DNA of 64,000 bases from Emticicia fluvialis (GCF_024793945.1 NZ_JANUSD010000010.1:124001-188000), one strand, 5' to 3'. Positions 49,122-58,090 are shown, numbered from the stretch's first letter. Made by a program: numbers and translations. Notes: a model not told the origin generated them from the letters alone.

Positions 49122-51794
49122 TCAATTTTTTTCGCTTTTCCCCAATGTGTCACCATCTTTAGACTCAATATTGGAATCTTTGCTTCTACGACCCCTTGTA
49201 CTTTTAAGTTTATCTTCGTCTTTCAAATTATTTGTTTTTTCACTTTTAATTGGAATATCTTTTAAAATTTCAAAAACTTTACCAATCTTTGACTTCAAGT
49301 CTTCATCATTAATCCCGCAGAATTCAATTAGATTTTCCAATAAATTATTTTCAGCTTTTACTACATTATTATTTGCCTTTTCGGCATTATCTCTTTTAAG
49401 ATAAAGCCATAATATCGGACAAGCCAACATCCATTTCGAAAATGATAATACTTCGCTATTACTTTTAGCTTTTTTAATTACTTTTTTCAGGTTATTTACA
49501 AATAATGCTTCGCTATAACGTGGATTATTAAGATTCAATTCATTTGAAAAATCACTATTAGCAATGCAATCTTCTATTAATACTGCATTCATAAACGCTA
49601 TTAATTGGGCTTGGAATATTTCTCCAAGATTTTTACGACCTATTTTATTTTCTAAATTTGCTAGGGCGTAAAAAAATCTGGTAGAAATTTTGCCCATCAG
49701 ATATGAAGAGACAGTTAATTCTTCAGGACGGGCTTTAACCCATTTTTTAAAATATTCTTCCAACTTAATCACATCTTCACCTTCATCAGCAAAATCCAAA
49801 GAAATCTCTTCTGGAGTCTCATACTCCTCATTAGGCCTTCTTTTAAAATCTGGCATTATAAATGCTCTCAACTGTGCCAATTCAAAAAAATCATTTAAAC
49901 TGATTTCGGAATCAATCTTTTTGCAAAGTTCGCCAATTGCACCTAAAAGCGTATAAGGTGAATAGGTAAGAAGTGACGATTGTTTGTATGCATATTGATT
50001 GGAGGTCAAAGGTAAATATACTAATAATCGTTCTATACGGTTTGCACTTTTGATTTTTAAAATCCCATCAATTCTATCCGCAGTGTCTTCAATGCCCTTT
50101 TTTGCTGTTGAAGCCAATCCAAATAATGGTATGCTACCAGCCTTGGAAATGTATTCACTATTTGAACCCTTATCTAAATAACCTCTCAAATATGAAATAA
50201 TTCTACCTGTTACCGATTTTAAACTTCCATCGTTTAGTATAACCTCCCGCCTGCACAACTCTACAAAAGACAGACTATAATCTGAGGAGTTATCATCTTT
50301 ATACCCAATCAATGGCATAAGATTTCTTAGGTACCCAATCCGGATAAAATAATCAAAAAACACAAATGGATTGTACTTATTTTCTGCAACTAACATGAAA
50401 TTTAAGGTTAACAAACCAGCATTCAAAAAAGAATCTGTTGTAAATGGCTGTAATTGGTATAATTCTACCAGTTTTCGCTCTTTAATTAAAAATTGTAATA
50501 TAAATCTATTTAGCATTTTGCCTATCTGCCTTAAGGGAATAGGATCAATTTCCCTTGACTGCAAATCACTAAAAAAAACATCAATCAATAATTTTGCATA
50601 CTTGCCGGCGTTTTGTTGTTTTAAAATATCTCCATAGAAAATAGAAAGAATTTGAATTTGCGTTCTAAGAGGAGTATTCAAAAAGAATCTTAAATATTGT
50701 GAAGTTTCATTCTCACTTATTATTCCAAAAATTTTCAAAAAGTTCTTATAAGCAGTTTGAATTTCAATTTTACTTTCTAATTGACTTTGTGAATGAGAAA
50801 TAGAGAAAAGTAATTTCCTGCCAGAATCTCTCTCATTTATTAACTGCCAAAGTGTTGGTAGAGCAATTCTCAACCTGGGCTGCAAAATTTTCTGTAAATA
50901 CTGAGATTCCAGTTCTGAAATAGTATCATCAAAACGACCTAACCTTTTGAGCACTTCACCCTCATATTTCAGAATCTCACTACCAAAATTTTGCCATTTC
51001 TTTTGTCTAACCACAGTTGAATAAAGCTTCAAATCACCAGATAATAGTGTAATTAATCTCTCACTCGTAAGATATTTACGAATTGTTTCCAGTACTGGCC
51101 AGCCCTTTCTTGAGTCAACATCAATATCATCGAACATCAAAAGAAAAACTTTCTTATCTAGAATTTCCAAAGCTCTTACTAATAGATTATGAAAGTTTTC
51201 AGATAGTTTGAAAGATGCCCCTACCGACTTCAAACCATTTTCCATTACAAATTCGGGGTCTTGCCAACTGTTATTTATATGGTCAGCCACTCCATCAATG
51301 GAGGGTAATCCTGATGCCAGTTTGCTCAAGGCATTACGCCAATCTTTTCTTTTCCAGACTATTTGATCCGAAGTTGGTTTACATTCTTCATCGTCTAATT
51401 TATTTTCAACCAATTCCGTAATTCTGGAAATTACATTCAAAAAAACATGCCCTTTTTCTTCTATCAATGTTGGATCAATTATTTCTAGAACCTGCACCTG
51501 CTGAAAATCGGAACTATTAATATCGCCAAATTTATTTTTTTTCTCTAGTTCCTTTTGTACGCTCAACAAAAATGAAGTTTTTCCACTACCTCTGGAACCC
51601 AGAATGGTAATTGTATCATGCAAGTGAAGCTCGGGTTTATTCTTTCTATCGATATTCCTATTAACATTCTCTATTTTCTTTTTTATAAATCCCAATACAT
51701 TTTCAAGCTCATCCTGATGTATTAGATTACTATTGGCTTCAAAGGGTTGAGCATGTGTACTTTTATCAAGAATTATATTAATTTCTTTAGGCAT
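49122..51794 (-). CDS. rdrA: RdrA-like P-loop ATPase of a RADAR anti-phage system
   Basis: An 890-aa protein. Residues ~60-260 are an AAA+/STAND-like ATPase: Walker A GSRGSGKTS (66-74, K72), Walker B VFLLMFDDID (216-224, D222/D223) and a sensor-like LITLLSGD. The remaining ~600 residues are helical with no family motif I can name. The C-terminus is Lys/Asp/Ser-rich. In RADAR, the RdrA ring assembles with RdrB and is needed for deamination. Length, gene order (rdrA before rdrB) and the partner support the call. No SLATT or Csx27-type membrane accessory gene, present in some RADAR loci, is next to it. Confidence 0.85.
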   Translation of the reverse strand: MPKEINIILDKSTHAQPFEANSNLIHQDELENVLGFIKKKIENVNRNIDRKNKPELHLHDTITILGSRGSGKTSFLLSVQKELEKKNKFGDINSSDFQQVQVLEIIDPTLIEEKGHVFLNVISRITELVENKLDDEECKPTSDQIVWKRKDWRNALSKLASGLPSIDGVADHINNSWQDPEFVMENGLKSVGASFKLSENFHNLLVRALEILDKKVFLLMFDDIDVDSRKGWPVLETIRKYLTSERLITLLSGDLKLYSTVVRQKKWQNFGSEILKYEGEVLKRLGRFDDTISELESQYLQKILQPRLRIALPTLWQLINERDSGRKLLFSISHSQSQLESKIEIQTAYKNFLKIFGIISENETSQYLRFFLNTPLRTQIQILSIFYGDILKQQNAGKYAKLLIDVFFSDLQSREIDPIPLRQIGKMLNRFILQFLIKERKLVELYQLQPFTTDSFLNAGLLTLNFMLVAENKYNPFVFFDYFIRIGYLRNLMPLIGYKDDNSSDYSLSFVELCRREVILNDGSLKSVTGRIISYLRGYLDKGSNSEYISKAGSIPLFGLASTAKKGIEDTADRIDGILKIKSANRIERLLVYLPLTSNQYAYKQSSLLTYSPYTLLGAIGELCKKIDSEISLNDFFELAQLRAFIMPDFKRRPNEEYETPEEISLDFADEGEDVIKLEEYFKKWVKARPEELTVSSYLMGKISTRFFYALANLENKIGRKNLGEIFQAQLIAFMNAVLIEDCIANSDFSNELNLNNPRYSEALFVNNLKKVIKKAKSNSEVLSFSKWMLACPILWLYLKRDNAEKANNNVVKAENNLLENLIEFCGINDEDLKSKIGKVFEILKDIPIKSEKTNNLKDEDKLKSTRGRRSKDSNIESKDGDTLGKSEKN

Positions 51795-51841
51795 TGAACT
51801 ATAAGTTTGAAGTTTTGTACGAATGAATAGAATACTATACG

Positions 51842-51849
51842 TAAATATA
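51842..51849 (-). promoter_or_regulatory. Candidate -7 element for the rdrA-rdrB operon
   Basis: On the minus strand TATATTTA matches TAnnTTTG except for the last base. It lies about 48 bp upstream of the rdrA ATG. No TTTG is found 19 bp above it, so this is a weak candidate. Confidence 0.3.
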
Positions 51850-52022
51850 GTAATTTATTATTTAGCGGTATAAAAATCTTTGAAAAGCAAAAGAAAAACG
51901 GCTTAAATGTTTCAGGATGATAAAAACTAGCATTTATATTAATCAAGAGATTCAACAAGTTTATACATAGACTGAGAGAAAAACCTTGCTTCTTTGTTTA
52001 ACATCTTTCACTTGAAAACCAT

Positions 52023-52050
52023 AAAAAAACCTTCCCAAACAAGAGAAGGC
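52023..52050 (-). terminator. Terminator of the DinB gene
   Basis: On the minus strand a stem CCTTC / GAAGG with a 10-bp loop is followed by seven T (52023-52029). It lies about 25 bp after the DinB stop and separates that gene from the RADAR operon. Confidence 0.65.
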
Positions 52051-52073
52051 CCCCTCATCAAATCCATACACTT

Positions 52074-52577
52074 TTACTTCGGCAACGACTGCTCGTAGGT
52101 GGGGCCATATAGGCCTGGTACTTTGTTGCCGGTGGCGCGTAGATACACAATCATTTCGCCGCGGTGGTGGTAAATGTGGTTAAATACAAAACCACGGGCT
52201 ATGGCGCCTTTTGGAAATGGCCCCAGCATGGTGCGGTCGCCGTTTTTCATGGTCCACAGGTTTTGCAGGCTCTCTTCAGTGGCCGATTGCAGCGCGGCGC
52301 GGGCTTTTTCCACATTGGTTTCAAACAACACAAGGGTAGCACCTATATCGGCAGGGTTGCCGCGTTCCAGTCGGTCGGTGGCCATGTCATACACATCGGT
52401 GGTAAAAACGCCGGTATACCAGTAATAAATGGTGGCTATGTGCTGGGCAAGCTCGCCCATTGTCCATGAGGTGGGTGAAGGCCTGTAAGCCAAATCTTTT
52501 TCCGGAATGGCCGTCAGCAGTTTTCTGGTATTTTGAACTTCCTGCTCAAACTCGGCTATTAAAGATTGTAAAAGCAT
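52074..52577 (-). CDS. DinB-family protein
   Basis: A 167-aa four-helix DinB protein. Candidate metal ligands are His in MGELAQHIATIYYW and the pair in FNHIYHHRGEMIVYLR; the stretch PSPTSWTMGELAQH is typical of the family. The function is unknown; some members are bacillithiol-type transferases. It is a single gene, and marks the point where base composition returns to that of the host after the AT-rich RADAR operon. Confidence 0.87.
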   Translation of the reverse strand: MLLQSLIAEFEQEVQNTRKLLTAIPEKDLAYRPSPTSWTMGELAQHIATIYYWYTGVFTTDVYDMATDRLERGNPADIGATLVLFETNVEKARAALQSATEESLQNLWTMKNGDRTMLGPFPKGAIARGFVFNHIYHHRGEMIVYLRATGNKVPGLYGPTYEQSLPK

Positions 52578-52787
52578 ATTTGTGTTCCTTTTTATGAATA
52601 ATGAGGATAGACTATTGTCTTTTTATGACGCTATTTTGAAGACGTATCGGATAGTTGACAAAGTTATTAAAAACTATAAAATTTTAATGGTCAGAAAATA
52701 ATTTTCGGGGTAAATGCCACCTGCGCTGATTAATCAATTAAAAAAATCCGCTATCGAAAAACCCCTACAAAAAATAAAGCCTGAAAA

Positions 52788-52838
52788 AACATAAAAATCC
52801 CGAAGAGGGGCGGTATATTAATACAGCCACTCTTCGGG
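52788..52838 (-). terminator. Long hairpin terminator after the AraC-family gene
   Basis: Arms CCCGAAGAG (52799-52807) and CTCTTCGGG (52830-52838) enclose 22 bp that can itself fold (GGC..GTAT / ATAC..GCC). On the minus strand the stem runs into ATTTTTATG. It lies 42 bp after the AraC stop. The rest of the 302-bp gap 52578-52879 shows nothing recognisable. Confidence 0.7.
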
Positions 52839-52879
52839 ACTAAACCTTAATTAAACAATTATAAAGGTACTAACCCACA

Positions 52880-53800
52880 TCAATTAAAAGACCGCTTAAA
52901 CTCCAAAGGGGAAAGATTCGTCTTCGTTTTGAACAATTTGCTGAATGACTGCGGATGCTCGAAACCCAGTTCATAGGCTATTTCACTGACCGACAAACCG
53001 GAGGTAGAAAGTTTCTCTTTTGCTTTTTCTATCAGTTTCTGATGAATATGTTGCTGGGCATTTTGCCCGGTAAGTGAGCGAAGCAAATCACTCAGATAAC
53101 TGGGCGACAAATTGAGTTTTTCTGAAAGATAATGCACCGTGGGTATGCCCTCATTGGCTGGTTTTTCACCGGCAAAATAGCTGTCGAGTATTTCTTCCAG
53201 CTTTTGCAGCAAATCGTTATTAATGGCCTTGCGTGTAATAAACTGGCGTTTGTAGAACCGGTTAGCATAATTGAGTAGCAATTCAATCTGGGCTATGACC
53301 ACATCCTGACTAAAATCGTCTATGCGGCCTTTCAGTTCTATGTCTATCATATTAAAAACCTGCATAATGGTTGTTTTTTCTTCTTCTGAAAGATGCAGCG
53401 TTTCGTTAGTTGCATAAGAAAAGAAACCGTATTGTCTGATTTTCTTTGCCAGACTATACCCCAGAAAAAAATCGGGGTGAACCAGCAGCGTGTACTCCGA
53501 ACACGCGTTGGCTTCGTTATCGTTTACCCCCATTATTTGTCCAGGCGATGCAAACAACAGCCCGCCCTCATCAAAATCATAGTAGCTCTGGCCGTATTTC
53601 AGCCTGCCAGTCAGTTTTGGTTTATAGGCTATTTTGTAAAAACCCAGCACATGCCCATTGCGGAAGTCGCCCATATCGGCAGGCAGATGAGTTCCATGTA
53701 TCAGGCTGATTAATGGATGTTGGGGCCTGGGAATACCAAAAATACGGTGTGCCTCTGTCAATGACTCCATTTTCAGCGGGCTGTTATCTTCTTTTTTCAT
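52880..53800 (-). CDS. AraC-family transcriptional regulator
   Basis: A 306-aa regulator with an N-terminal cupin-like sensor and a C-terminal AraC DNA-binding domain (TVHYLSEKLNLSPSYLSDLLRSLTGQNAQQHI and LSVSEIAYELGFEHPQSFSKLFKTKTNLSPLEFKRSF, read as two helix-turn-helix units). It lies 49 bp downstream of an SDR oxidoreductase gene on the same strand, so the two may be co-transcribed and the regulator may control the SDR gene. The effector is unknown. Confidence 0.93.
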   Translation of the reverse strand: MKKEDNSPLKMESLTEAHRIFGIPRPQHPLISLIHGTHLPADMGDFRNGHVLGFYKIAYKPKLTGRLKYGQSYYDFDEGGLLFASPGQIMGVNDNEANACSEYTLLVHPDFFLGYSLAKKIRQYGFFSYATNETLHLSEEEKTTIMQVFNMIDIELKGRIDDFSQDVVIAQIELLLNYANRFYKRQFITRKAINNDLLQKLEEILDSYFAGEKPANEGIPTVHYLSEKLNLSPSYLSDLLRSLTGQNAQQHIHQKLIEKAKEKLSTSGLSVSEIAYELGFEHPQSFSKLFKTKTNLSPLEFKRSFN

Positions 53801-53849
53801 GTTTTGAAATCTGTAAAACGATGGTCGACACTTAATTTTGGTTGCGCAA

Positions 53850-54707
53850 TCACTTTATGCTACCCTGCGCTGCATTAGATACCTCTGCCCATGCCTCCCA
53901 AGTTGCCAGCCGATCGTTATAAGCCTGACGAACCCAAGGTAAATTATGACTACCCAGAAAAAACCGTAAAGGTGGGTTTTCGGCATCTACAACCTTAAAA
54001 AGCGCCTCCGGTGTAGCGGCAGGGTCTCCTCTTTCCATAGTTTGAAGGCTACCAAAAAACTGATTTTTAAAATCGGCGTAGATGTCTAGTCCCTGCGCAA
54101 ATTTCAACGATTGCTGGCTGCCGAACTCGGTAGCATAAGCGCCCGGCTCAATGATGGTTACCTTTATGCCAAAAGCTTTAACCTCGGCTGCCAGACTCTC
54201 ATAAATGGCCTCAAATGCCCATTTAGACGAGCAATAATAGCCAATAACCGGCAATACCACATGCCCCAGGTTGCTTGAAGTACCCAGTATGTGCCCACCG
54301 CCCTGCTGACGCAACAACGGCAAAGCCGCCTGAATAACAGAAACCGGACCAATAATGTTCGTTTCGTACAAAGCGCGGATATCGTCAGCGCTTGATTCCT
54401 CGATGGTACCAACCAGCGAATACCCCGCATTGTTGAAAACAATATCAAGCCTGCCAAAGTACTCATAGGCCTCATTTACTGCCTGCCGGGCTTGTTCGGC
54501 ATGGGTTACGTCCAGCTCCAGCGTGAGTGCGTTTGCACCATATTTTTCTTTCAGGTCGGCAATGCTTTCCAATTTGCGCGCCGTAACTGCTACTTTATCG
54601 CCGCGTTGCAGGGCGGCTTCTGCCCAGACGCGACCGAATCCGCGTGATGCGCCTGTAATGAACCATACTTTTTCTGACGTGCCTGAATTTTCCATTGGCT
54701 GTTTCAT
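53850..54707 (-). CDS. Short-chain dehydrogenase/reductase (SDR)
   Basis: A 285-aa classical-type SDR. The NAD(P)-binding motif is TGASRGFGRVW (TGxxxGxG) near 18. NNAGY follows near 91, and the catalytic Tyr-Lys pair is in YYCSSKWAFEAIYESL (YxxxK). IEPGAYATEFGS matches the usual PG motif after the active site. A Met four codons downstream is an alternative start. The substrate is not evident. Confidence 0.93.
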   Translation of the reverse strand: MKQPMENSGTSEKVWFITGASRGFGRVWAEAALQRGDKVAVTARKLESIADLKEKYGANALTLELDVTHAEQARQAVNEAYEYFGRLDIVFNNAGYSLVGTIEESSADDIRALYETNIIGPVSVIQAALPLLRQQGGGHILGTSSNLGHVVLPVIGYYCSSKWAFEAIYESLAAEVKAFGIKVTIIEPGAYATEFGSQQSLKFAQGLDIYADFKNQFFGSLQTMERGDPAATPEALFKVVDAENPPLRFFLGSHNLPWVRQAYNDRLATWEAWAEVSNAAQGSIK

Positions 54708-54847
54708 AATGTGATACTATTTAGAATGATTAACAGCACAAAGGTCAGCACACTGGGGTTCTCTGGTGTAGTCAAAATGAGGGATTACGTAACCAAAATG
54801 CGGGTGGGATGAGTTTCAAGAATAGCCTCAATTTTTTTGTGAAGTAT

Positions 54848-54948
54848 TTTTAACCACGGTGTGTCGCGGAGTGATTGCACGAAGAAGTACGGAGTTTTTT
54901 TTTCTCGGTGAAACTCAGTGCCAAACTCTGAGCAACTCTGTGGTAAAA
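54848..54948 (-). repeat. Dispersed ~100-bp 'CACxGAGTT' repeat, copy 2
   Basis: Read on the minus strand it opens TTTACCACAGAGTTGCTC, continues GAGTTTCACCG... and AACTCCGT..., and closes with CCGTGGTTAAAA, paralleling 10959-11060 block by block. The ends are complementary (ACCAC / GTGGT), so the whole can fold. It lies in the 330-bp gene-free stretch 54708-55037, which otherwise holds only a weak AAAACCC / GGGTTTT stem near 54981-55007. Confidence 0.7.
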
Positions 54949-55037
54949 TAATGGATTGAGAAGAAGAAGTTTATAAACGAGAAAACCCCGCCAGGCAGGC
55001 AGGGTTTTGGGCTAATAATTAAATTTTTTGTTTTGTC

Positions 55038-55122
55038 GTGAACCCGGCAGGATTCGAACGGCTGCGGTCAGACGTTCTGCGGCCGACCGTCTGCGACCCG
55101 CAGATTAGAAATCTGTTGCTCT
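55038..55122 (-). pseudogene. Broken partial copy of tRNA-Arg(TCT)
   Basis: Two pieces match the intact tRNA at 55163: the 3' acceptor/T-arm piece (55038-55059) and the T-arm-to-anticodon piece (55091-55122, one mismatch). A 31-bp GC-rich insertion within the T arm separates them. The D arm and 5' acceptor strand are missing. It cannot fold as a tRNA. Confidence 0.8.
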
Positions 55123-55130
55123 TAGTGCAT

Positions 55131-55160
55131 AAAAAAAGCCTCCTCAGTATTGAGAAGGCT
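55131..55160 (-). terminator. Terminator of tRNA-Arg
   Basis: On the minus strand a 10-bp stem AGCCTTCTCA / TGAGGAGGCT (one G-T pair) with loop ATAC is followed by T6-7. It begins 3 bp after the tRNA 3' end, between the tRNA and its broken copy. Confidence 0.85.
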
Positions 55161-55162
55161 AG

Positions 55163-55236
55163 TGAACCCGGCAGGATTCGAACCTGCGACCCACAGATTA
55201 GAAATCTGTTGCTCTATCCAACTGAGCTACGGATCC
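55163..55236 (-). tRNA. tRNA-Arg (anticodon TCT)
   Basis: The 74-nt minus-strand sequence folds as a cloverleaf. The acceptor pairs GGATCCG with CGGGTTC (two G-U), followed by discriminator A. The D arm is GCTC/GAGC, the anticodon arm ACAGA-TTTCTAA-TCTGT with anticodon TCT, and the T arm GCAGG-TTCGAAT-CCTGC. The 3' CCA is not encoded. It decodes AGA (and AGG). Confidence 0.96.
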
Positions 55237-55476
55237 GAATTGTGGGTGCAAATATAGCAGTTTGAATTTAAAATTCAAAAATGCTTTGAAAAATTGTAAG
55301 ATAAACTCATTGTTTTTATCCACCGCCGCTTGTCGGTTCTCCTTTCTGTGATATATCTTGCAGGTAATTTCATCAAAAAATCTTCACTCAATCAAGTTTC
55401 TGTATAAAAATGCCTTTGAAACTTTGATAATTACACAGAACTTTGAAACTTGATTCGCTAACAAAACAAAACCTGA

Positions 55477-56886
55477 ATGCTGTTTAATTCTCTGCAATTT
55501 GTTTTCTTTTTTATTGTTGTTACTCTTGCCTATTTCAGTCTGCCGCATCGGGGCCGTATCTGGCTGCTGTTGCTGGCAAGTTGCTATTTTTATGCGGTTT
55601 TTAAGCCTATTTATATATTAATTCTGTTTGTTACCATTGTGGTTGACTACTTTGCGGGTATTCTTATTGCCGATGCCACCGGTAAAAAACGAAAATGGCT
55701 GCTCGTTATCAGCCTTATTACCAATATCGGGTTTCTGGCTTATTTTAAGTACTACAATTTTCTAAACACCAATCTGGCCATTATCCTGTCGAAATTCGAC
55801 ACCCCCTCCCCATTCCCTTTTCTTGATTTCGCACTCCCCATCGGGTTGTCGTTCCATACGTTTCAGGCCATGAGCTACACCATAGAGGTGTATCGCGGCA
55901 ATCAGAAAGCCGAAAAAGACTTTGTCATTTACTCACTCTATGTCATGTTTTACCCTCAGCTGGTGGCAGGGCCTATTGAGCGGCCTCAGAATTTGTTATG
56001 GCAGTTTCATAGTTTTTTCAATTTCAGTTTCCCCAACCTGAAAGAGGGCCTGATGCGCATTGCCTGGGGGATGTTCAAGAAAGTAGTTATTGCCGACCGG
56101 CTGGCTATGGTGGTAGATTATTGTTACGATAACCCGCAAGACCACAACGGACTAACGCTGCTGATTGGTACTATTTTCTTTACTTTTCAGATTTACTGCG
56201 ACTTCTCCGGTTATTCAGACATCGCCATTGGCACAGCCCGGGTAATGGGCTTTAAACTGATGGAGAACTTTGATACCCCCTATTTTTCAACCTCCATATC
56301 CGAATTCTGGCGGCGTTGGCATATATCATTATCGGGCTGGTTCCGCGATTACCTGTATATTCCGCTGGGTGGTAACCGGGTAAGCGAAAAACGTATGTAT
56401 TTTAACCGTTTTTTTGTGTTTATGATGAGCGGCCTTTGGCATGGCGCAGCGTGGACGTTCGTTATATGGGGTGCCCTGCATGGCGTTTACCTGATTTTAG
56501 CCCAAATACGCGACAAATATTTTAAACTGAAAACCAGGCCCCTGCCTGCTTTTTTGAGCCAGCCCTTTAATCTGTTGTTTACTTTTGTGCTGGTTATGCT
56601 TACCTGGGTGTTTTTCAGGGCAAAGGGCCTTACCAATGCCAGGATAATTCTGCAAAAGATATTTTCTTTTGGCAGTTATGGTAATACCATTGATTCGCCT
56701 TTTAACAATACTGAAATGCTGTTGTGCTGGCTGTTAATTGCCGCCCTGCTGCTGAAAGAAAAGTTTGTAAAGGTGATAGATGTTACCAACACGGCCCGAT
56801 TCTATGTTGTATTTTTGGCGCTACTGGTGGTTTGTTATTTTCTGGGGGTGTTTGACTCCAACCAGTTTATATATTTTCAGTTTTGA
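55477..56886 (+). CDS. MBOAT-family O-acyltransferase (AlgI-like)
   Basis: A 469-aa polytopic membrane protein. Family marks are YPQLVAGPIERP near 159-170, YCDFSGYSDIAIG near 240, EFWRRWHISLSGWFRDYLYI near 277-294, and the likely catalytic His322 in SGLWHGAAW with H335 in GALHG. AlgI-type MBOATs pass acetyl groups across the membrane for polysaccharide O-acetylation. The next gene encodes an exported SGNH-type protein that probably completes the transfer, as AlgJ/AlgX do. Confidence 0.94.
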   Translation: MLFNSLQFVFFFIVVTLAYFSLPHRGRIWLLLLASCYFYAVFKPIYILILFVTIVVDYFAGILIADATGKKRKWLLVISLITNIGFLAYFKYYNFLNTNLAIILSKFDTPSPFPFLDFALPIGLSFHTFQAMSYTIEVYRGNQKAEKDFVIYSLYVMFYPQLVAGPIERPQNLLWQFHSFFNFSFPNLKEGLMRIAWGMFKKVVIADRLAMVVDYCYDNPQDHNGLTLLIGTIFFTFQIYCDFSGYSDIAIGTARVMGFKLMENFDTPYFSTSISEFWRRWHISLSGWFRDYLYIPLGGNRVSEKRMYFNRFFVFMMSGLWHGAAWTFVIWGALHGVYLILAQIRDKYFKLKTRPLPAFLSQPFNLLFTFVLVMLTWVFFRAKGLTNARIILQKIFSFGSYGNTIDSPFNNTEMLLCWLLIAALLLKEKFVKVIDVTNTARFYVVFLALLVVCYFLGVFDSNQFIYFQF

Positions 56887-57019
56887 GTTAATTGTGAAAC
56901 ATAGTGTTTTAGAGACATTGTGGCAAAGAAATACTTTTATAATAGCCACTAAGTACACAATGGATGCACAATGTTACGCTATTTTCAATATCAAATTTGT
57001 GGCAAGAAAATAAAGAGGA

Positions 57020-58006
57020 ATGAATTTAAAAATATTAAAATATACCGCCCTTGTTGTTTTTGCTCTGCTTTGGTTGCCGGGCTTTTCGCCCAATGTAGCC
57101 AGATGGCTGGCGCAGAAAGGCTTTGTGAAAGACGAATATCGCTACGGCGATTTGTACCGCTTCTCGAATCTGGCGCAATTCAGGGTTCCTAATCAGCAGG
57201 GCGTGCCAGCACCTGTAAAGGTTACCAGCCCCAACACGGCGCTATACCTGATTGGCGACAGCTTTACCGAACCTGCAAGGATGACAGCCGCCGACTTTAA
57301 AACCGGTACTTTTCAAAGATTTTTTATTGGGGATACCAGTTTCATAAAATTAGACAGAACAAAGAAGAACATTCTGATAATTGAAACCGTAGAGCGGCAT
57401 TTCAGAGAAAGGTTTGCGCAGCCCTATACAAACCTTGTAACGGGCAAACCCAGTACCCGGCAAGCCGCCAGAAAAATGCTGCTGAATGCCCGTGACGTGT
57501 TCTGGTATAACACCGAACGACATGAAGCGGTGCTGTTTTCGTCTGATTTTTTTCTGAAAATAAAAGAATGGAAGGCAGGTTTGAACGAAACATTTTTTAA
57601 CCGCACAGATAGCCACGTGGTGTTGTCGGCAGATAAAAAGCGTATTTTCTTTGAGATGGATGCCCGCCCCGATGGCATGACATCTTCTTTTGATAGGGTT
57701 TCTGACAGCGAAATCAGCAGGCTGGTTGAAAACGTGAACCGCACTTATGATTTCTACAAAAAAAACGGCTTTGATGAGGTGTATCTTTCTATTGCCCCCA
57801 ATAAGAGTTCGGTACTGGGCAAAGACCTGGGCAATTATAACCGGCTGATAGAGCGGGTTCAGCAGCACCCGGGCCTGAAAGCGCCTTATTTTGATATTTA
57901 CACGCCGTTCAGCTCGTCAAAAAAAATGCTGTATGATGTGGGCGACACCCACTGGAATTGCGAGGGCAAACAAATATGGCTGGATGCCGTAAATGAGAAA
58001 TTATAA
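57020..58006 (+). CDS. SGNH/AlgJ-AlgX-like polysaccharide O-acetylation protein
   Basis: A 328-aa protein with one N-terminal membrane anchor or uncleaved signal (ILKYTALVVFALLWLPGF). The SGNH block I is LIGDSFTEP (S81) and block V is GDTHWN (D309, H311), the catalytic triad arrangement of AlgJ/AlgX-type acetylesterase-transferases. It follows the MBOAT gene by 133 bp on the same strand. Together they would O-acetylate a surface polysaccharide in the periplasm. Confidence 0.83.
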   Translation: MNLKILKYTALVVFALLWLPGFSPNVARWLAQKGFVKDEYRYGDLYRFSNLAQFRVPNQQGVPAPVKVTSPNTALYLIGDSFTEPARMTAADFKTGTFQRFFIGDTSFIKLDRTKKNILIIETVERHFRERFAQPYTNLVTGKPSTRQAARKMLLNARDVFWYNTERHEAVLFSSDFFLKIKEWKAGLNETFFNRTDSHVVLSADKKRIFFEMDARPDGMTSSFDRVSDSEISRLVENVNRTYDFYKKNGFDEVYLSIAPNKSSVLGKDLGNYNRLIERVQQHPGLKAPYFDIYTPFSSSKKMLYDVGDTHWNCEGKQIWLDAVNEKL

Positions 58007-58010
58007 TGCC

Positions 58011-58041
58011 TTTTATAAAACAAATAGATTTTTTAGATTTG
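58011..58041 (+). promoter_or_regulatory. Candidate promoter of the epimerase gene
   Basis: TTTT (58011-58014, one mismatch from TTTG), exactly 19 bp, then TAGATTTG (58034-58041), a full TAnnTTTG match. The ATG follows at 58091. Confidence 0.6.
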
Positions 58042-58090
58042 TATTTTACTGCGACAAAAAATATTATAACAATCTACCAAAACTAAAAAT

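Noticed and set aside
51773..51958. A 61-residue hydrophobic open frame upstream of rdrA as a possible accessory membrane protein of the RADAR system
   Set aside because: It overlaps the rdrA start, lies in very AT-rich leader sequence where such frames arise by chance, and has no SLATT or Csx27-like pattern.
55038..55236. An integrative element at the tRNA-Arg gene
   Set aside because: The partial copies are only ~120 bp apart, and no integrase, excisionase or other element gene lies in or near the interval.
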